Positions 37,251 through 48,528 of a stretch of 64,000 nucleotides of DNA are shown here, one piece after another (the first letter of the stretch is position 1; each line of letters opens with the position of its first letter). The notes below the pieces were generated by a model. The model searched no databases. It had not been told where the DNA came from and was given only the letters and a program-made list of their open reading frames with translations. Source of the stretch: Scleroderma bovista (taxonomy: Eukaryota > Basidiomycota > Agaricomycetes > Boletales > Sclerodermataceae); the NCBI GenBank assembly GCA_037178675.1, contig JAYMGJ010000737.1:1-64000 (forward strand), read 5' to 3'. The position numbers were made by a program, and so were the translations under genes.

Positions 37251-38213
37251 CACCTTGTTTAACAAGGTCACTCCTGGAGTATGAGGTTGTGTGTGATACA
37301 GTAGTGTTCTCAACAAGTGGTTTGGTCAACATTCAACATCCACTTCTGTTGCAAATGGGAGCATCTCATGCATGTCTGTGTATTAGACTCACCAGGTCTT
37401 CCACCTGAAACAGGTTTACCAGTGAGTTTATGGAATCCACACACCCCATCACAAGATAGATAGCATGTAACACCATTTTTCCTCAGACCAGCAATCTAAT
37501 AGGGTGTCCAATTCAGCATTTTTGTAGAAATAAACTAGCCAGTTTCTCCACATTATTATTGCTTGTCCAAAAAAAAACCAAGTGCAAAAGGGAGGAGCAA
37601 CTTGTAGAACATTACAATCTTCATCACTGCTCATGCTTGGATAACTGTCTTTTGGATAGCTTTGACATGGTATGTCAGCAGTGGACAAAAATTATACATT
37701 TGTGCAGCCTCCTGACATAATCACAAGATGTCACAAAATTTGCAAAGTCCACATCTATACACATACACCAAGGTGGATGCACATCCAGATCCAGATCCAG
37801 AATGTAGAACCTTATCCCTCAACTGTGGTGATTTGGTAGGGAGCCAGCTGCATCTTCTCACATTCCAACACTCAAAAGGTGCTGTCAATGTTTGGCCAAT
37901 GTCATTCTCTCCTACTATAGCTATGTTACACCCATCCATAGGTAGAGCACTTGTAACAACTAAATAGATGGTGGTGATTGTGCTATTCACCCAAGTGTCA
38001 TGTAATATTCTAGAAGTAATCATGCTCACTTCTATACCCCATATTGTTTTGTCCATCACCCCAGTAGTAAGGAAGAAGAAGGTAAAAGTCACCAGACTAC
38101 TAGAGAAGCAAATAAAGCATGAAGATGGTTTTGCAATATCACAGAACCCATTTGCAGCAAGGGAATGTGCAGTGTGTAAAGAAAATACAAAACAATCTGG
38201 AGTAAGCAGGAAT
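37251..38213. other. No recognisable gene
   Basis: AT-rich sequence with short frames in several phases (37721-38092 minus, 37968-38222 plus), none resembling a known family. 36827-37098 is likewise featureless. Confidence 0.45.
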
Positions 38214-39530
38214 AGTGTTTAAAAGTCCAGTCCTAGGACTGCAAAAAGCCTGGCAACTGAGCTGGACTGGTACCAGTTGTGACCAGACTGCAGTTGGTGG
38301 TCCTGTCATATCCATACTTTTCCCAGTCACAACTCCGGTCTAACCCTGGCCTGCCTGACCTCTCCTTAGGCATAGATGCAACTCTGGATCTAGTCTGCCC
38401 ATCTCCAGCCCCATAGCTGCACTCCAGCTCAACTCTGGTCACTACGTCCATCTCCACCTCAGGACTAACCCTGTCTTCCCCTAGACAGATCCACGGTCTA
38501 ACTCCTCCATGTCGGACCTGTACCTACCATTAGTCGCTACTCCGGTTTCAGTCTGGCCACTACCTTTGTCTGGTCTGCGACCTAGCCCAACTCTGGCTGG
38601 TACATCCAACTCCGGCTCAGGTTTGCTCCTGTTCCACTCCGCTTCCCCTGATAGGTCCACCAATGGCCTTGGACATTTCCATGTCCAACTCCGGACCTTC
38701 CTCCGACTACTCCGCCCTTCCTCCACCTGTGCACTCCCTCCGGTTGTGCACTTCCTCCAGTCCCACTTCCTCCAGTCCCACTTCCTCTGGTCCTGGACAT
38801 CGCTCCGGACTTAACATTAGTTAAGTCCACCTCCAACCCTTACTTGTCCTCTTCCGACCTAGTTCCCTTTACCTACTTGTCCCTGCATCTGCTCCATCAT
38901 CCCTGTAATCCTAGTTCCCTGTTTCTGCTTCTGCTCTGGTTTATTTTCCTGTCCCTGCTTTATTTTCTTGTACCTGGTTTATTTTCCTGTCTACTTCTGC
39001 TCCATCCCTTGTCTCGACATTAAGGTGTTTACTTGTCACTGTATATACTCACCTTAGTTTCATTACTATATAAAACTACCATACTCCGGCCTAGTAGTCC
39101 TTAGATCAAATCTCGACTAAGATACTCCCCACTCTGTACTACCCACCATGCTCTCCTAATCCCATCTTGTTCTCCTGAACTCCGGCCAAACTCCTAGTCC
39201 TATGTCCGATCCTAGCAAGTCTCCTACTCACACGAGGGCAAAAGCCACCTCTGTCCCAGACTCGACGCTAGACCTCTCAGGACTTATCCCACCTCTGGGA
39301 TGTCCTTCACTCCGGACAAGCTGCGCTCAACTCCGGACCACTTTCCCACGGTCCGGACTTACTCCGCAAAAACCTGGACTTACTCCCTGTGCTTCTCTAG
39401 TGCCCGGACTTCGTTTGTTTGACCTGGACTTGACTCTCTGCACTAGCTAGCACCTACTAGTGTCTGGACTTACCTCCTCATTAGTTCCTTGCACCTCTGG
39501 ACCACCTAGTAAGATTGTCAGGAGAACTGA
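38214..39530 (+). repeat. Element X terminus and LTR-like repeat in inverted relation to 36060-36600
   Basis: Starts TAGTGTTTAAAAGTCC and GGACTGCAAAAAG, an end of the X family. About 38390-39120 then matches the reverse complement of 36060-36600, including GGTGTTTACTTGTCAC next to a TATATAC box, so it may be an old LTR. 39120-39530 is rich in CTCCGGAC-type motifs. No coding frame is supported. Confidence 0.5.
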
Positions 39531-41769
39531 TCTTGACAGATACAGACAGCCCTTGCTATCCATATCACACAAAGTCAAGACTATCCTTATGTGAAGAACA
39601 AATACAAGCTCGTTGTAGCCATCTATCGCACAAGAATGACTATCCTGATGCGAGAGATGAATGTCAATGCTGACAGTCATCTATTGCATGAGGACTGCCA
39701 AGAAGCAGAAGAATCCAAGGATTGATGATCATTTCAGTATGAGAGAGGAATGCAACCTACTGCAGTCCAACTCCCATACCAGAACAACCAAAGAAGCAGA
39801 AGAAACAATAGAGAAACAAAGGAGAAAGGAAGAATCATTTTTAGCACCCAAATGTCAAATTTAGGCGCCTAGTGCTGGTATTCCGATATTTTGAATAGCT
39901 CCACCGTTTTTGAAGCTATCAATCATGTGACTATACCATCATGGAGCCTAGACCATGGTCTATCTGCCTGTTGAGTTCCAACATAAATCTGTTTATTTCC
40001 CACAGAGATATTTCACCCGCAATCCAGACACCCACTTCATCACTCACTATGGAGTCTGCATTTTCTCTGGAACATTTCTCCGCTATTGCAGCAGACCTCA
40101 ACTATGTCCTGCTCTTGGGACAGCCTCTCCCTGAGCTCCTGTGTACTGTCTGGTACATATCTTCCCAGCCTGCTCCCTCAGTCCCTCTCGTTCTCGGTCA
40201 GCGCGTTCTCCTCATCAGTCCTGCGTCACGCACGTACTTTGGTCGTCTCAAGTCTATCGTTAGACTTGAAAATTCATACCTGGTTGTCTCTGTGTCTCCT
40301 GAGTCCTCTGCATATGGTCCTTTCATCCCAGAGTCCTGTCACATCCATCTCCCTCTATCATTCATCTCGCTTCCCTGGACACGTCAAATCTGCTATTCAT
40401 GTTTCACTTCCCTGCTATCCCGCAACAAACACGAATGAAACAGTGCTCTAGAACCCTTCTTAGGAGCCCTAATAGAGTACAGAACCTTCCCCTTACTGCT
40501 CAAGGGAAGACTGCACTTCAGGAGCACCAAATTTCGCATTTTTGCTCTACAGAAGCTCAATCCAAGGGATTTGTGACACTCTGTGACCAGCTGTGACTCT
40601 ACTTGTCATTCCAGGCCCCCTGACACTGCTCTTCTGGCTGGATCAATTCTTTTATTATCCCCCAGCCACTCCCATCAGTGGCACTGCTTCAGAGGCTCAT
40701 CTCCAGATCTAAAGTTCAATCAATCACAGGTTGTGTTTCCCTTCTGTCTGAGTCACACAGAGTCACTCTGGCTCACTCTGACTCACTCTGCTGCGCATTA
40801 TTCATCCCCTCTTGGCATTACTAATCCCCATTACTCCCCTTACCAATCACTTACCAATCATCCTTCAAATCATGCTTATCATGCTGCTTATCAATTCATG
40901 ACTCATGCCCCTATGATTCATATACATTATGTCATCGCATATGCTCATTTAGCTTCAATCTACTCATCCCATGCTTTCCCCCCCTCTCTTTTGGGCCCCA
41001 TGCAATGATTTTTCCATATTCTTGATTATGCACCCCTTTTTACCTATGTTTTTGCTCTTTCCCTTGGCTCAGCAGCTTGTTCAGGCTCTCCTCATCGATG
41101 ACTCAGCCTGATTACACTGCTTATCAATTGCTTACAAATTTCTTACCAATCTCTTACCAAGCACTTAGTCATTTGTGCTTACAGGGCCACAGCCCCTCCT
41201 GTATATAAACCAGCAGCCAAAGGCTGCAAGGAAGTGTCTGCTTCCCCCTCAATAAAGTGACCACATTCACTCTCCCTCACTGTCTATAAGCTCTATCTCT
41301 GTCTTTGGACTTGTAGGTCACTCAGTGCTGGCCTAAAGCTCCTATATTGCTGTTTATCAGATATATCTTGTATCTGATCATTTCTCTAGGCTCAAGCGCA
41401 GTCTAGCATCACTGTCCACTCCATCCAATCACTGTCCATCGCATTCTTGAATCAGGAACTGTCCCCTTGCTTCCCTGTTGTCCCATCACTGCTATTACCC
41501 CCCTATCATCAATCTATCATTACTCTTCAATCCCAGGACTGTTCCTAACCACTGTGGTAGGCTGAAGAGGAGTCAATACCATCCCCAGTCGCATATCATC
41601 CCCATCAGAATCCCTTCCCTTCCCTCCTGCATCCTGCCTGAAGGCGTGCAGCACATTCCCCTGCGGAGATTACATTGCAGATATGCAAAGGAAGACCACC
41701 ACTCTCATATTGCTGTCATTTGGTGTTGGTTGTTGGTTGTTCTGACCTCTTCCCTCACTTAGGCACACA
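39531..41769 (+). mobile_element. LTR-A copy A2, about 125 bp missing at 5' end
   Basis: Homology to LTR-A begins near CTTGACAGATACAGACAGCC and runs to the terminal ...CACACA at 41769, followed by CTGG. TATA box and AATAAA are conserved (about 41201 and 41251). The LTR frame is open at 39941-40438. Confidence 0.85.
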
Positions 41770-42055
41770 CTGGCTTCACTCTGCCAGCCTCCTTTGTGCT
41801 CTGCATGACTGCCATGGTTGCCTCCATCTCTTGAACTTGATTGCAGCCTTGCTGAAGGGCAGCTTCACAAGTGCTTTTGACTTCCTTTGCATGGAAGTCA
41901 TCAGCCTTCTTCTCTGCTGGGATACACCATTTATTCTGTGCGTTGAGTATAATGTGACCTGGATGCAGGTTTGCATTCTCTTGTTGCGGGTGACCAACAG
42001 AAGAATTATTAGCCAACATGGTACTTGTTGGGCTGAGGGTGGGAGACAGAGACAA
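41770..42055 (-). pseudogene. Small Plavaka-adjacent hypothetical gene, 3' end cut by LTR-A2
   Basis: On the minus strand the frame reads NLHPGHIILNAQNKW, then AEKKADDFHAKEVK and an alanine/glutamate-rich coiled-coil-like tail. Multicopy basidiomycete proteins with an N-terminal HPG..LL...K.R...QK..DD pattern often sit beside transposons (recollection, unsearched). It is divergent from the Plavaka gene starting at 42190. Confidence 0.45.
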
Positions 42056-42189
42056 TGAAAAGTAAGTTTGAATTTCACAGCTTTAACCATCCATTGGAAA
42101 TATTTGCTCACAAACAAATGACCTGATTTCTGCCCTAAGTTTTTGCCACCCTGACATTCTATTGACCACACAGTACTAGTTGTGTTGAA

Positions 42190-43239
42190 ATGCCCTCAGC
42201 TACTAGAGGCTCTGGTCATCGAAAACCAACACAGAGGCCTACCAGCACACCTCAACTCCCTTGTGATGAGCCAGGGTGTGGCTGATGGTTCAGAAATTTA
42301 TCCAGTCTCACACAACACAAACAGTCATTCCATCCATGCTTCAGTCACCATCCTCAAGATTGGCCTGACTGCATTGAGTCACCTAATCATTTTGAACTAG
42401 ATGACTACCCAATGTCTCCAGTACCTGAACACGTATTTGATGGCCATCAAAGAGATGACCCATTCAGCCATGAACATGAGGCCATGAGGGTGGAATATAT
42501 TGGTCCTGGAAGGAAGCTTTACTGCAATTATCACCCCAGTCTCAATGGTAAGCCTGTGAGATTCTGGAATATCTCAGCTAATGCCTCATTGCAGCACAAA
42601 AATGTGATGAACATGGACAGTTTTTACCAGATGATGCTCTGCCCCTGCCACATGCACAGAAAGCATCAGATGACTGGATGCCATATCGCAACTGAGTGGA
42701 GTTTGAGCTTGCCAACCTCTTTAGGCGGCTCGAAATACCTGCTAAAAAAATTGATGCAGTACTTGATCTCTGGGCTGCGACAGTCCTTGGTTTGGGGGGG
42801 CAACCGCCATTCACTAATCACAAGGACCTCTACCATGTCATTGACAGCACCCATGTTGGCAATGTTGAATGGAAAAGCTTCAATGTTGGATTCAATGGCA
42901 AACAACAAGATGGGGATTCCGCACCTTGGATGTTGGACAGCTATGAAGTTTGGTATTGAGACCCACAGGAAGTTGTTCACAATATGCTCACAAGCTTGGA
43001 ATTTGCAGATGAAATGGACTATGTACCATATCAAGAATACAATGCATTGAATGATCAGAGGCATTGGCAGGACTTCATGTCTGGTGATTGGGCCTGGGAG
43101 CAAGCGGTATGTAGCACATCTCACCTTGTTATGAATTTTACTAATGTGAAGTTACTAGGATAGGATTGTTAATGAAGATCCAACAGCTGCTGGAGCCATG
43201 TTGGTTCCAATTATTCTCGGTAGCGACAAGACAACCGTA
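42190..43239 (+). pseudogene. Plavaka-type transposase, N-terminal remnant
   Basis: The ATG at 42190 leads to a C2H2 finger (CDEPGCG...HKQSFH, about 42260-42335), then EYIGPGRKLYCNYHPSLNG. After an intron (GTAAGCCTGTG...ATTGCAG, 42548-42592) come CDEHGQFLPDDALP, VEFELANLFRR, then LDLWAATVLGLGGQPPFTNH and KDLYHVIDST, all standard in Plavaka proteins. A further intron (GTATGTAGC..., about 43108) precedes LVPIILGSDKTTV, where the match ends. TGA stops at 42283, 42693 and 42957 all fall where arginine CGA is likely. The catalytic middle and C-terminus are absent. Confidence 0.85.
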
Positions 43240-43583
43240 CTCATCAGCAAACTAACCCACCCCTGTACAGGGCTTGTGCAAACTTGTACAGAGCCACAGA
43301 GTCTACAGAAAGGTTCCCACTAATACAGAAGTTGGCAGGCATATACAGACCAACTACTCAACATCCTAGTTCTGTGTAGTTGTGTCTTGACAGCATGCCT
43401 CTATGCTGTACAGTCATTCAAGGAAGCTGCAGGACAGGCTGTATAATATGCTTCTATGCTATAGAGTCATTACAGTGAACTTCAGACAGGCTGCACAGAA
43501 CTGCAAAACTATTGCATTCCACAGGATATCACATCACAACAGGATAACAACATTGATCACAAACTAAAAGATAAGATCCAACC
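43240..43583. other. No recognisable gene
   Basis: Sequence between the broken Plavaka remnant and the DUF6532 gene. Short direct repeats such as CATGCCTCTATGCTGTACAG and a related GCTTCTATGCTATAGAG are visible, but no coding signal. Confidence 0.45.
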
Positions 43584-45385
43584 CTAATCAAGAACCACTT
43601 GGAAATCATCCTCATCAGCAGTTACTGTGTTGCTCCGGTCAAGCAATGCACTGTACAGAGGTGAGGTAATACAACAGGAAAAAAAGGTGACAACCCACCT
43701 AGTCTTCGCCCAATTGATCCTAAGTGCATGAGTCATAGCACCATGCTTGGGGCTAGTGTCGATTTTAGCCTGCATCACCATCAATTGCATGAAAATCTTC
43801 GAGTAGGTAGTGAATTTGAACTGGCAGTCCTGTTGAACCCGTGAGTGTATACTTGTCAATAGCTGCTCATAACTGTAGAAGGGAGTGTGAGCATTTACTA
43901 ATTAAGAAGCCAATACTCACCACTGTTGTGGCAAGGCAGATGACAGCCTTTGGGACTTCACATGCAAATACTTCCAGGAAAAGATTTCCAAGAGCAGAGG
44001 GTCTGCTGTAAAAAAACTCTGTGATAAGGCCAGCAAGAGCCAGAGATGCCATATTTCTCATTGTGCCCTGAAAAATGCATTTAGTTACACATGATGCAAA
44101 GCTTAGAAGGACAAACATCTTCAGTGATACCATCCCTAACAAACATTGCACCATGGATCAGTTGTTGTGCATTCTCTAAATTTTCCTCGGCTGATCGATT
44201 GCCCCCCAAAGGATAGTGGCGCAAAACATATTCACAAGCCTTCGTTTTGATGGTGGATCTCCATGTCATGAGCGCCTCCCAGAGCTGATAAATATGTAAA
44301 CATTTGTAATGGAAAAGTAAATAAAACCCACTAGAGTGCCAAGGTCCTTGTGGTACTGTGGCCAATATCCTGCTCATCATTAGAAGGCATTGTTCATTGA
44401 AGTAATATGACCCTCACCAGGTGGAATTAACACCTCCTTCTCCTCACATTCAGCAATTGCTTCAGTGATATACACAGAACTCTTCTCATCTATGAATTGA
44501 GCCCGGCTGATGAAAGGATCCGTGGCAGTGCCACACTGTGCCAGTTGCTTTGCTTGTTCAATGATTTCACAAAATTTGTACGGATAAGAACAGAGTTTGG
44601 TTGCGTTACCACTGACCTTGCCAGGTGAAATTGGCACTTGTTTTGGGATGTCTGCAGTAGAGTCTTCTATATCAGGAGTGGAATACTTATCCAGTGAGGG
44701 GGGGCTGCAGGGGAATCAGGGAACCATCCCTGACAAATGTCAAGTAGCCACTGAGGATCCGGAGCGTGAGGGGTACAGTTTCAGCGGTGGTGCTCTTTGA
44801 TCACATCAGTTTGGGAGTGTGTATCCTCCATAAGTAGAGTGGAATCTGACTAAATAATATTAACTACATTCTATTTGAATATTCACTTACCGATTGGAGG
44901 GGGTTGGGCACTGCAGCTACTAGGGAAATGAGACAAGTTCTGTTGCACTTGTGACTGATGTCCTGCAGGATGATTGGTAGACATGTGTATGACAATCAAT
45001 GACCAACCCACCTGTATGCCAATACTCTTGAACCAAGTTCTCTGCCACTCTGTCATCTTCATCAGGAGACACTTCATCAATATCAACATCCTAAGTGACC
45101 AAATATCAGGTGGTGAGAGTATAAAATGGTAAATGTGGTGAATACTTACGATATCACCACTGGGCTGTTCATCATTGACTATTGCAGGTCTCCTGTAATA
45201 ATTGTCCAGTAACTGGCTTTCAAACTCATCTTGTAGCTGGCTTTGATAGTTGTCCTGTGGCTGGCTTTGGTAGTTGTCCTGTGACTGGTTTTGGTAGTTG
45301 TCCTGTGGCTGGCTTTGATAGTTGTCCTGTAGTTAGCTTTGGTAGTCATCCTGCAGTTGGCCTTCATTCTCAAAATTCCATTCGG
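43584..45385 (-). pseudogene. DUF6532-family protein gene, 5' end cut by LTR-B3
   Basis: Several exons on the minus strand carry the DUF6532 order: IIEQAKQLAQCGTATDPFIS, then YITEAIAECEEKEVLIPPG; after an intron YWPQYHKDLGTL; after another (GTGGGTTTTAT...TATCAG) LWEALMTWRSTIKTKACEYVLRHY and ENAQQLIHGAMFVRDG; then LAGLITEFFYSRPSALGNLFLEVF, VPKAVICLATT and FKFTTYSKIFMQLMVMQAKID. Splice sites look sound and I see no stop in these exons, so only the missing 5' end clearly disables it. The N-terminal part is a Gln/Ser/Tyr repeat. Function of the family is unknown to me; it is high-copy in Agaricomycetes. Confidence 0.8.
45232..45362 (-). repeat. 24-bp repeat encoding NYQSQPQD units in the DUF6532 gene
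   Basis: About five to six 24-bp units; on the coding strand each gives an 8-residue N-Y-Q-S-Q-x-Q-D repeat. The period is a multiple of three, so the array could change length without frameshift. Confidence 0.75.
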
Positions 45386-46428
45386 TGTGAGTCAAAGTGT
45401 GGATTTGGGTCAGAGTAATAACCCAAACACAACACCAACAAAGGACTACAAAAATGTGTGAGTGGTGGTTTACCTCCATGGTGTCCAGAGAGGATGTGCT
45501 GAGGAGGGGGGAAGGGGATCTACACCAACAGGGTGGTGCAGACGATGATGCAGGATACTCCTGGGGTACAGGAGCAATAGATGACAAAGGGGATAGGGGT
45601 CTAGACTCTTCCTAAAGCCTAGGAAGTGTCAAAGCAGGGATTGGGTTGACTGGGACTGAAACAGCAATACTACACCTAGAGGTTGGTGCAGCAAAGGGGC
45701 AAGGGGGCTCCTGACGTCCAGAAGCAATGGGATATGAAGGATAGACAGGCTAGACTCCACTTGAGCCTAGAGAAATACTTGGACTTGAATAGATTGAATA
45801 AAACTTGAATATCAGAGTCTTTAGACCTTCACTGAAGCCTACAAGACTCAAAGAGCTGAGGGGATACTGACTGGGAGAGTCTGAGAGAGGGATAATTTCG
45901 TGCAATTGGGTCTTTTTTCACTGGGCTGAGCCCAGGGGTTTAAATACATGGGGGGGCACAGCATTAAAGTACAAAAAGAGAAGGGAGTAAGCAGAATTTG
46001 TCAAGGATTGGTAAGGGATTGGTAAGAGCTTTGTAAGGGGTTTGTAAGCAATCAGTAAGCAAGGGATAAGCAGGAATGAGTAAGCTGTATGACAAGATGG
46101 ATTGGTAAGGGAGTGAGTCATCAGCTGAGTAATATACCAAAAATGCGAAAGGGATAGAGTAATACTGATGACAAGAGAGCATCAGTAAGCAAGGGATGAA
46201 TCACTGCACAGCAGAAGGAGTCATTGATGCACAGCCTAAGAAGTTTGATGGGGGGCTGTGTACCATCAAGAATTTGATGGGACAACAATGGGGAAGATCT
46301 GAGATACATAGGGGGATTGATCTGAGACAAAACAGCCACAAGAAGGGTACCAGGGGTCCAGAGGTCTTTTGGGGGGTCAGCATACACTAAGGTATAGTGC
46401 ATGTGTTCTAGCACCGCTGAAGCGCAAC
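45386..46428 (-). mobile_element. LTR-B copy B3, 5' half missing
   Basis: The reverse-oriented LTR-B 3' end (TGTGAGTC) follows TCGG at 45382-45385. Homology continues to GAAGCGCAAC and stops at the MITE. An internal 60-bp deletion near 46085 removes part of the CTTAC-type array. Confidence 0.83.
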
Positions 46429-46430
46429 TA

Positions 46431-46978
46431 GAGTTTAAAAGTCCAGTCCATAGGACCGCAAAAAGACCAGAAACTGGACTGGACTGGACTGGTTGCAACC
46501 GGACTGCAGTTGCCAGTTGCCTACTTTTGAGAATGATGAAAAAGACTGGTTGCAACCGGTTGCAACCGCATTATGTAAGCAATACATATATGGTATAAAA
46601 ACCCCTATATTACAGGCTAATTTTGGCCTGCAGTGGGTCTTAAGGGGTGTAAAACTGATCTTTTTGGATGAAATATGGCACAAATAAATATATAATGACT
46701 TGTATATAATTACTACAGTCTATAAATAGTATTTAGATGCTATCTGACACACCTTTGATGTGAAAAACATCAATAAAATGCAAAAAAACTGGTTTTTTAG
46801 TGGTTTGGACTGGTTTTTTTAGCAGTTTTGGACCGGTCTTTTTGAAAACCGGTTGCAACCACTTTGGACCAGTCTTTAAGCGGTCCATGAACCATTCCCA
46901 GGCTTCCAAAAGCGGTCCAGTCTGGTCCTCTTCCAAAAAAGGCAAAAAAAAACCGGACTGGACTGGACTTTTAAACTC
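46431..46978. mobile_element. MITE (548 bp) with perfect terminal inverted repeats
   Basis: Ends GAGTTTAAAAGTCCAGTCC and its exact reverse complement, flanked by TA on each side (46429-46430, 46979-46980). The palindrome GGTTGCAACC occurs four times near the ends, possible transposase sites. There is no coding capacity. Related ends occur at 35722, 36826 and 38214. The superfamily is uncertain: TAG...CTA outer bases suggest hAT, a TA duplication would suggest Tc1/mariner. Confidence 0.8.
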
Positions 46979-46980
46979 TA

Positions 46981-48528
46981 TGCGTCACGCACATACTTTG
47001 GTCATCTCAAGTCTATCGTTAGACTTGAAAATTCATACCTGGTTGTCTCTGTGTCTCCTGAGTCCTCTGCATATGGTCCTTTCATTCCAGAGTCCTGTCA
47101 CATCCATCTCCCTCTATCATTCATGTCGCTTCCCTGGACCCATCGAATCTACTATTCATGTTTCACTTCCCTGCTATCCTGCAACAAACACAAATGAAAC
47201 AGTGCTCTAGAACCCTTCTTAGGAGCCCTAATAGAGTACAGAACCTTCCCCTTACTGCTCAAGGGAAGACTGCACTTTGGGAGCACCAAATTTCGCGTTT
47301 TTGCTCTACAGAAGCTCAATCCAAGGGATTTGTGACACTCTGTGACCAGCTGTGACTCTACTTGTCATTCCAGGCCCCCTGACACTGCTCTTCTGGTCGG
47401 ATCAATTCTTTTATTATCCCCCAGCCACTCCCATCAGTGGCACTGCTTCAGAAGCTCATCTCCAGATCTAAAGTTCAATAAATCATAGGTTGTGCTTCCC
47501 TTCTTTCTGAGTCACACAGAGTCACTCTGGCTCACTCTGACTCACTCTGCTGCGCATTATTCATCCCCTCTTGGCATTACTAATCCCCATTACTCCCCTT
47601 ACCAATCACTTACCAATCATCCTTCAAATCATGCTTATCATGCTGCTTATCAATTCATGACTCATGCCCCTATGATTCATATGCATTATGTCATCGCATA
47701 TGCTCATTTAGCTTCGATCTACTCATCCCCTGCTTTCCCCCCCTCTCTTTTGGGCCCCATGCAATGATTTTTCCATATTCTTGGTTATACACCCCTTTTT
47801 ACCTATGTTTTTGCTCTTTCCCTTGGCTCAGCAGCTTGTTCAGGCTCTCCCCATCGATGACTCAGCCTGATTACACTGCTTATCAATTGCTTACCAATTT
47901 CTTACCAATCTCTTACCAAGCACTTAGTCATTTGTGCTTACAGGGCCACAGCCCCTCCTGTATATAAACCAGCAGCCAAAGGCTGCAAGGAAGTGTCTGC
48001 TTCCCCCTCAATAAAGCGACCACATTCACTCTCCCTCACTGTCTATAAGCTCCTTCTTTGTCTTTGGACTTGTAGGTCACTCAGTGCTGGCCTAAAGCTC
48101 CTATATTGCTGTTTATCAGATATATCTTGTATCTGATCATTTCTCTAGGCTCAAGCGCAGTCTAGCATCACTGTCCACTCCATCCCATCACTGTCCATCG
48201 CATTCTTGAAGCAGGAACTGTCCCCTTGCTTCCCTGTTGCTCCATCACTGCTATTACCCCCCCATCATCAATCTATCATTGCTCTTCTATCCCAGGACTC
48301 TTCCTAACCACTGTGGTAGGCTGAAGAGGAGTCAATACCATCCCCAGTCGCATTCCTTCCCCATCAGAAGCCCTTCCCTTCCCTCCTGCATCCTGCCTGA
48401 AGGCGTGCAGCACATCCCCCTGAGGAGATTAAATACCAGAAATGCAAAGGAAGACCACCACTCGCATATTGCTGTCATTTGGTGTTGGTTGTTGGTTGTT
48501 CTGACCTCTTCCCTCACTTAGGCGCACA
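46981..48528 (+). mobile_element. LTR-A copy A3, 5' third missing
   Basis: Picks up LTR-A at GCGTCACGCACATACTTTGG directly after the MITE and runs to ...GGCGCACA at 48528, followed by CCGG. The 3' portion is almost identical to A1. Confidence 0.85.
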
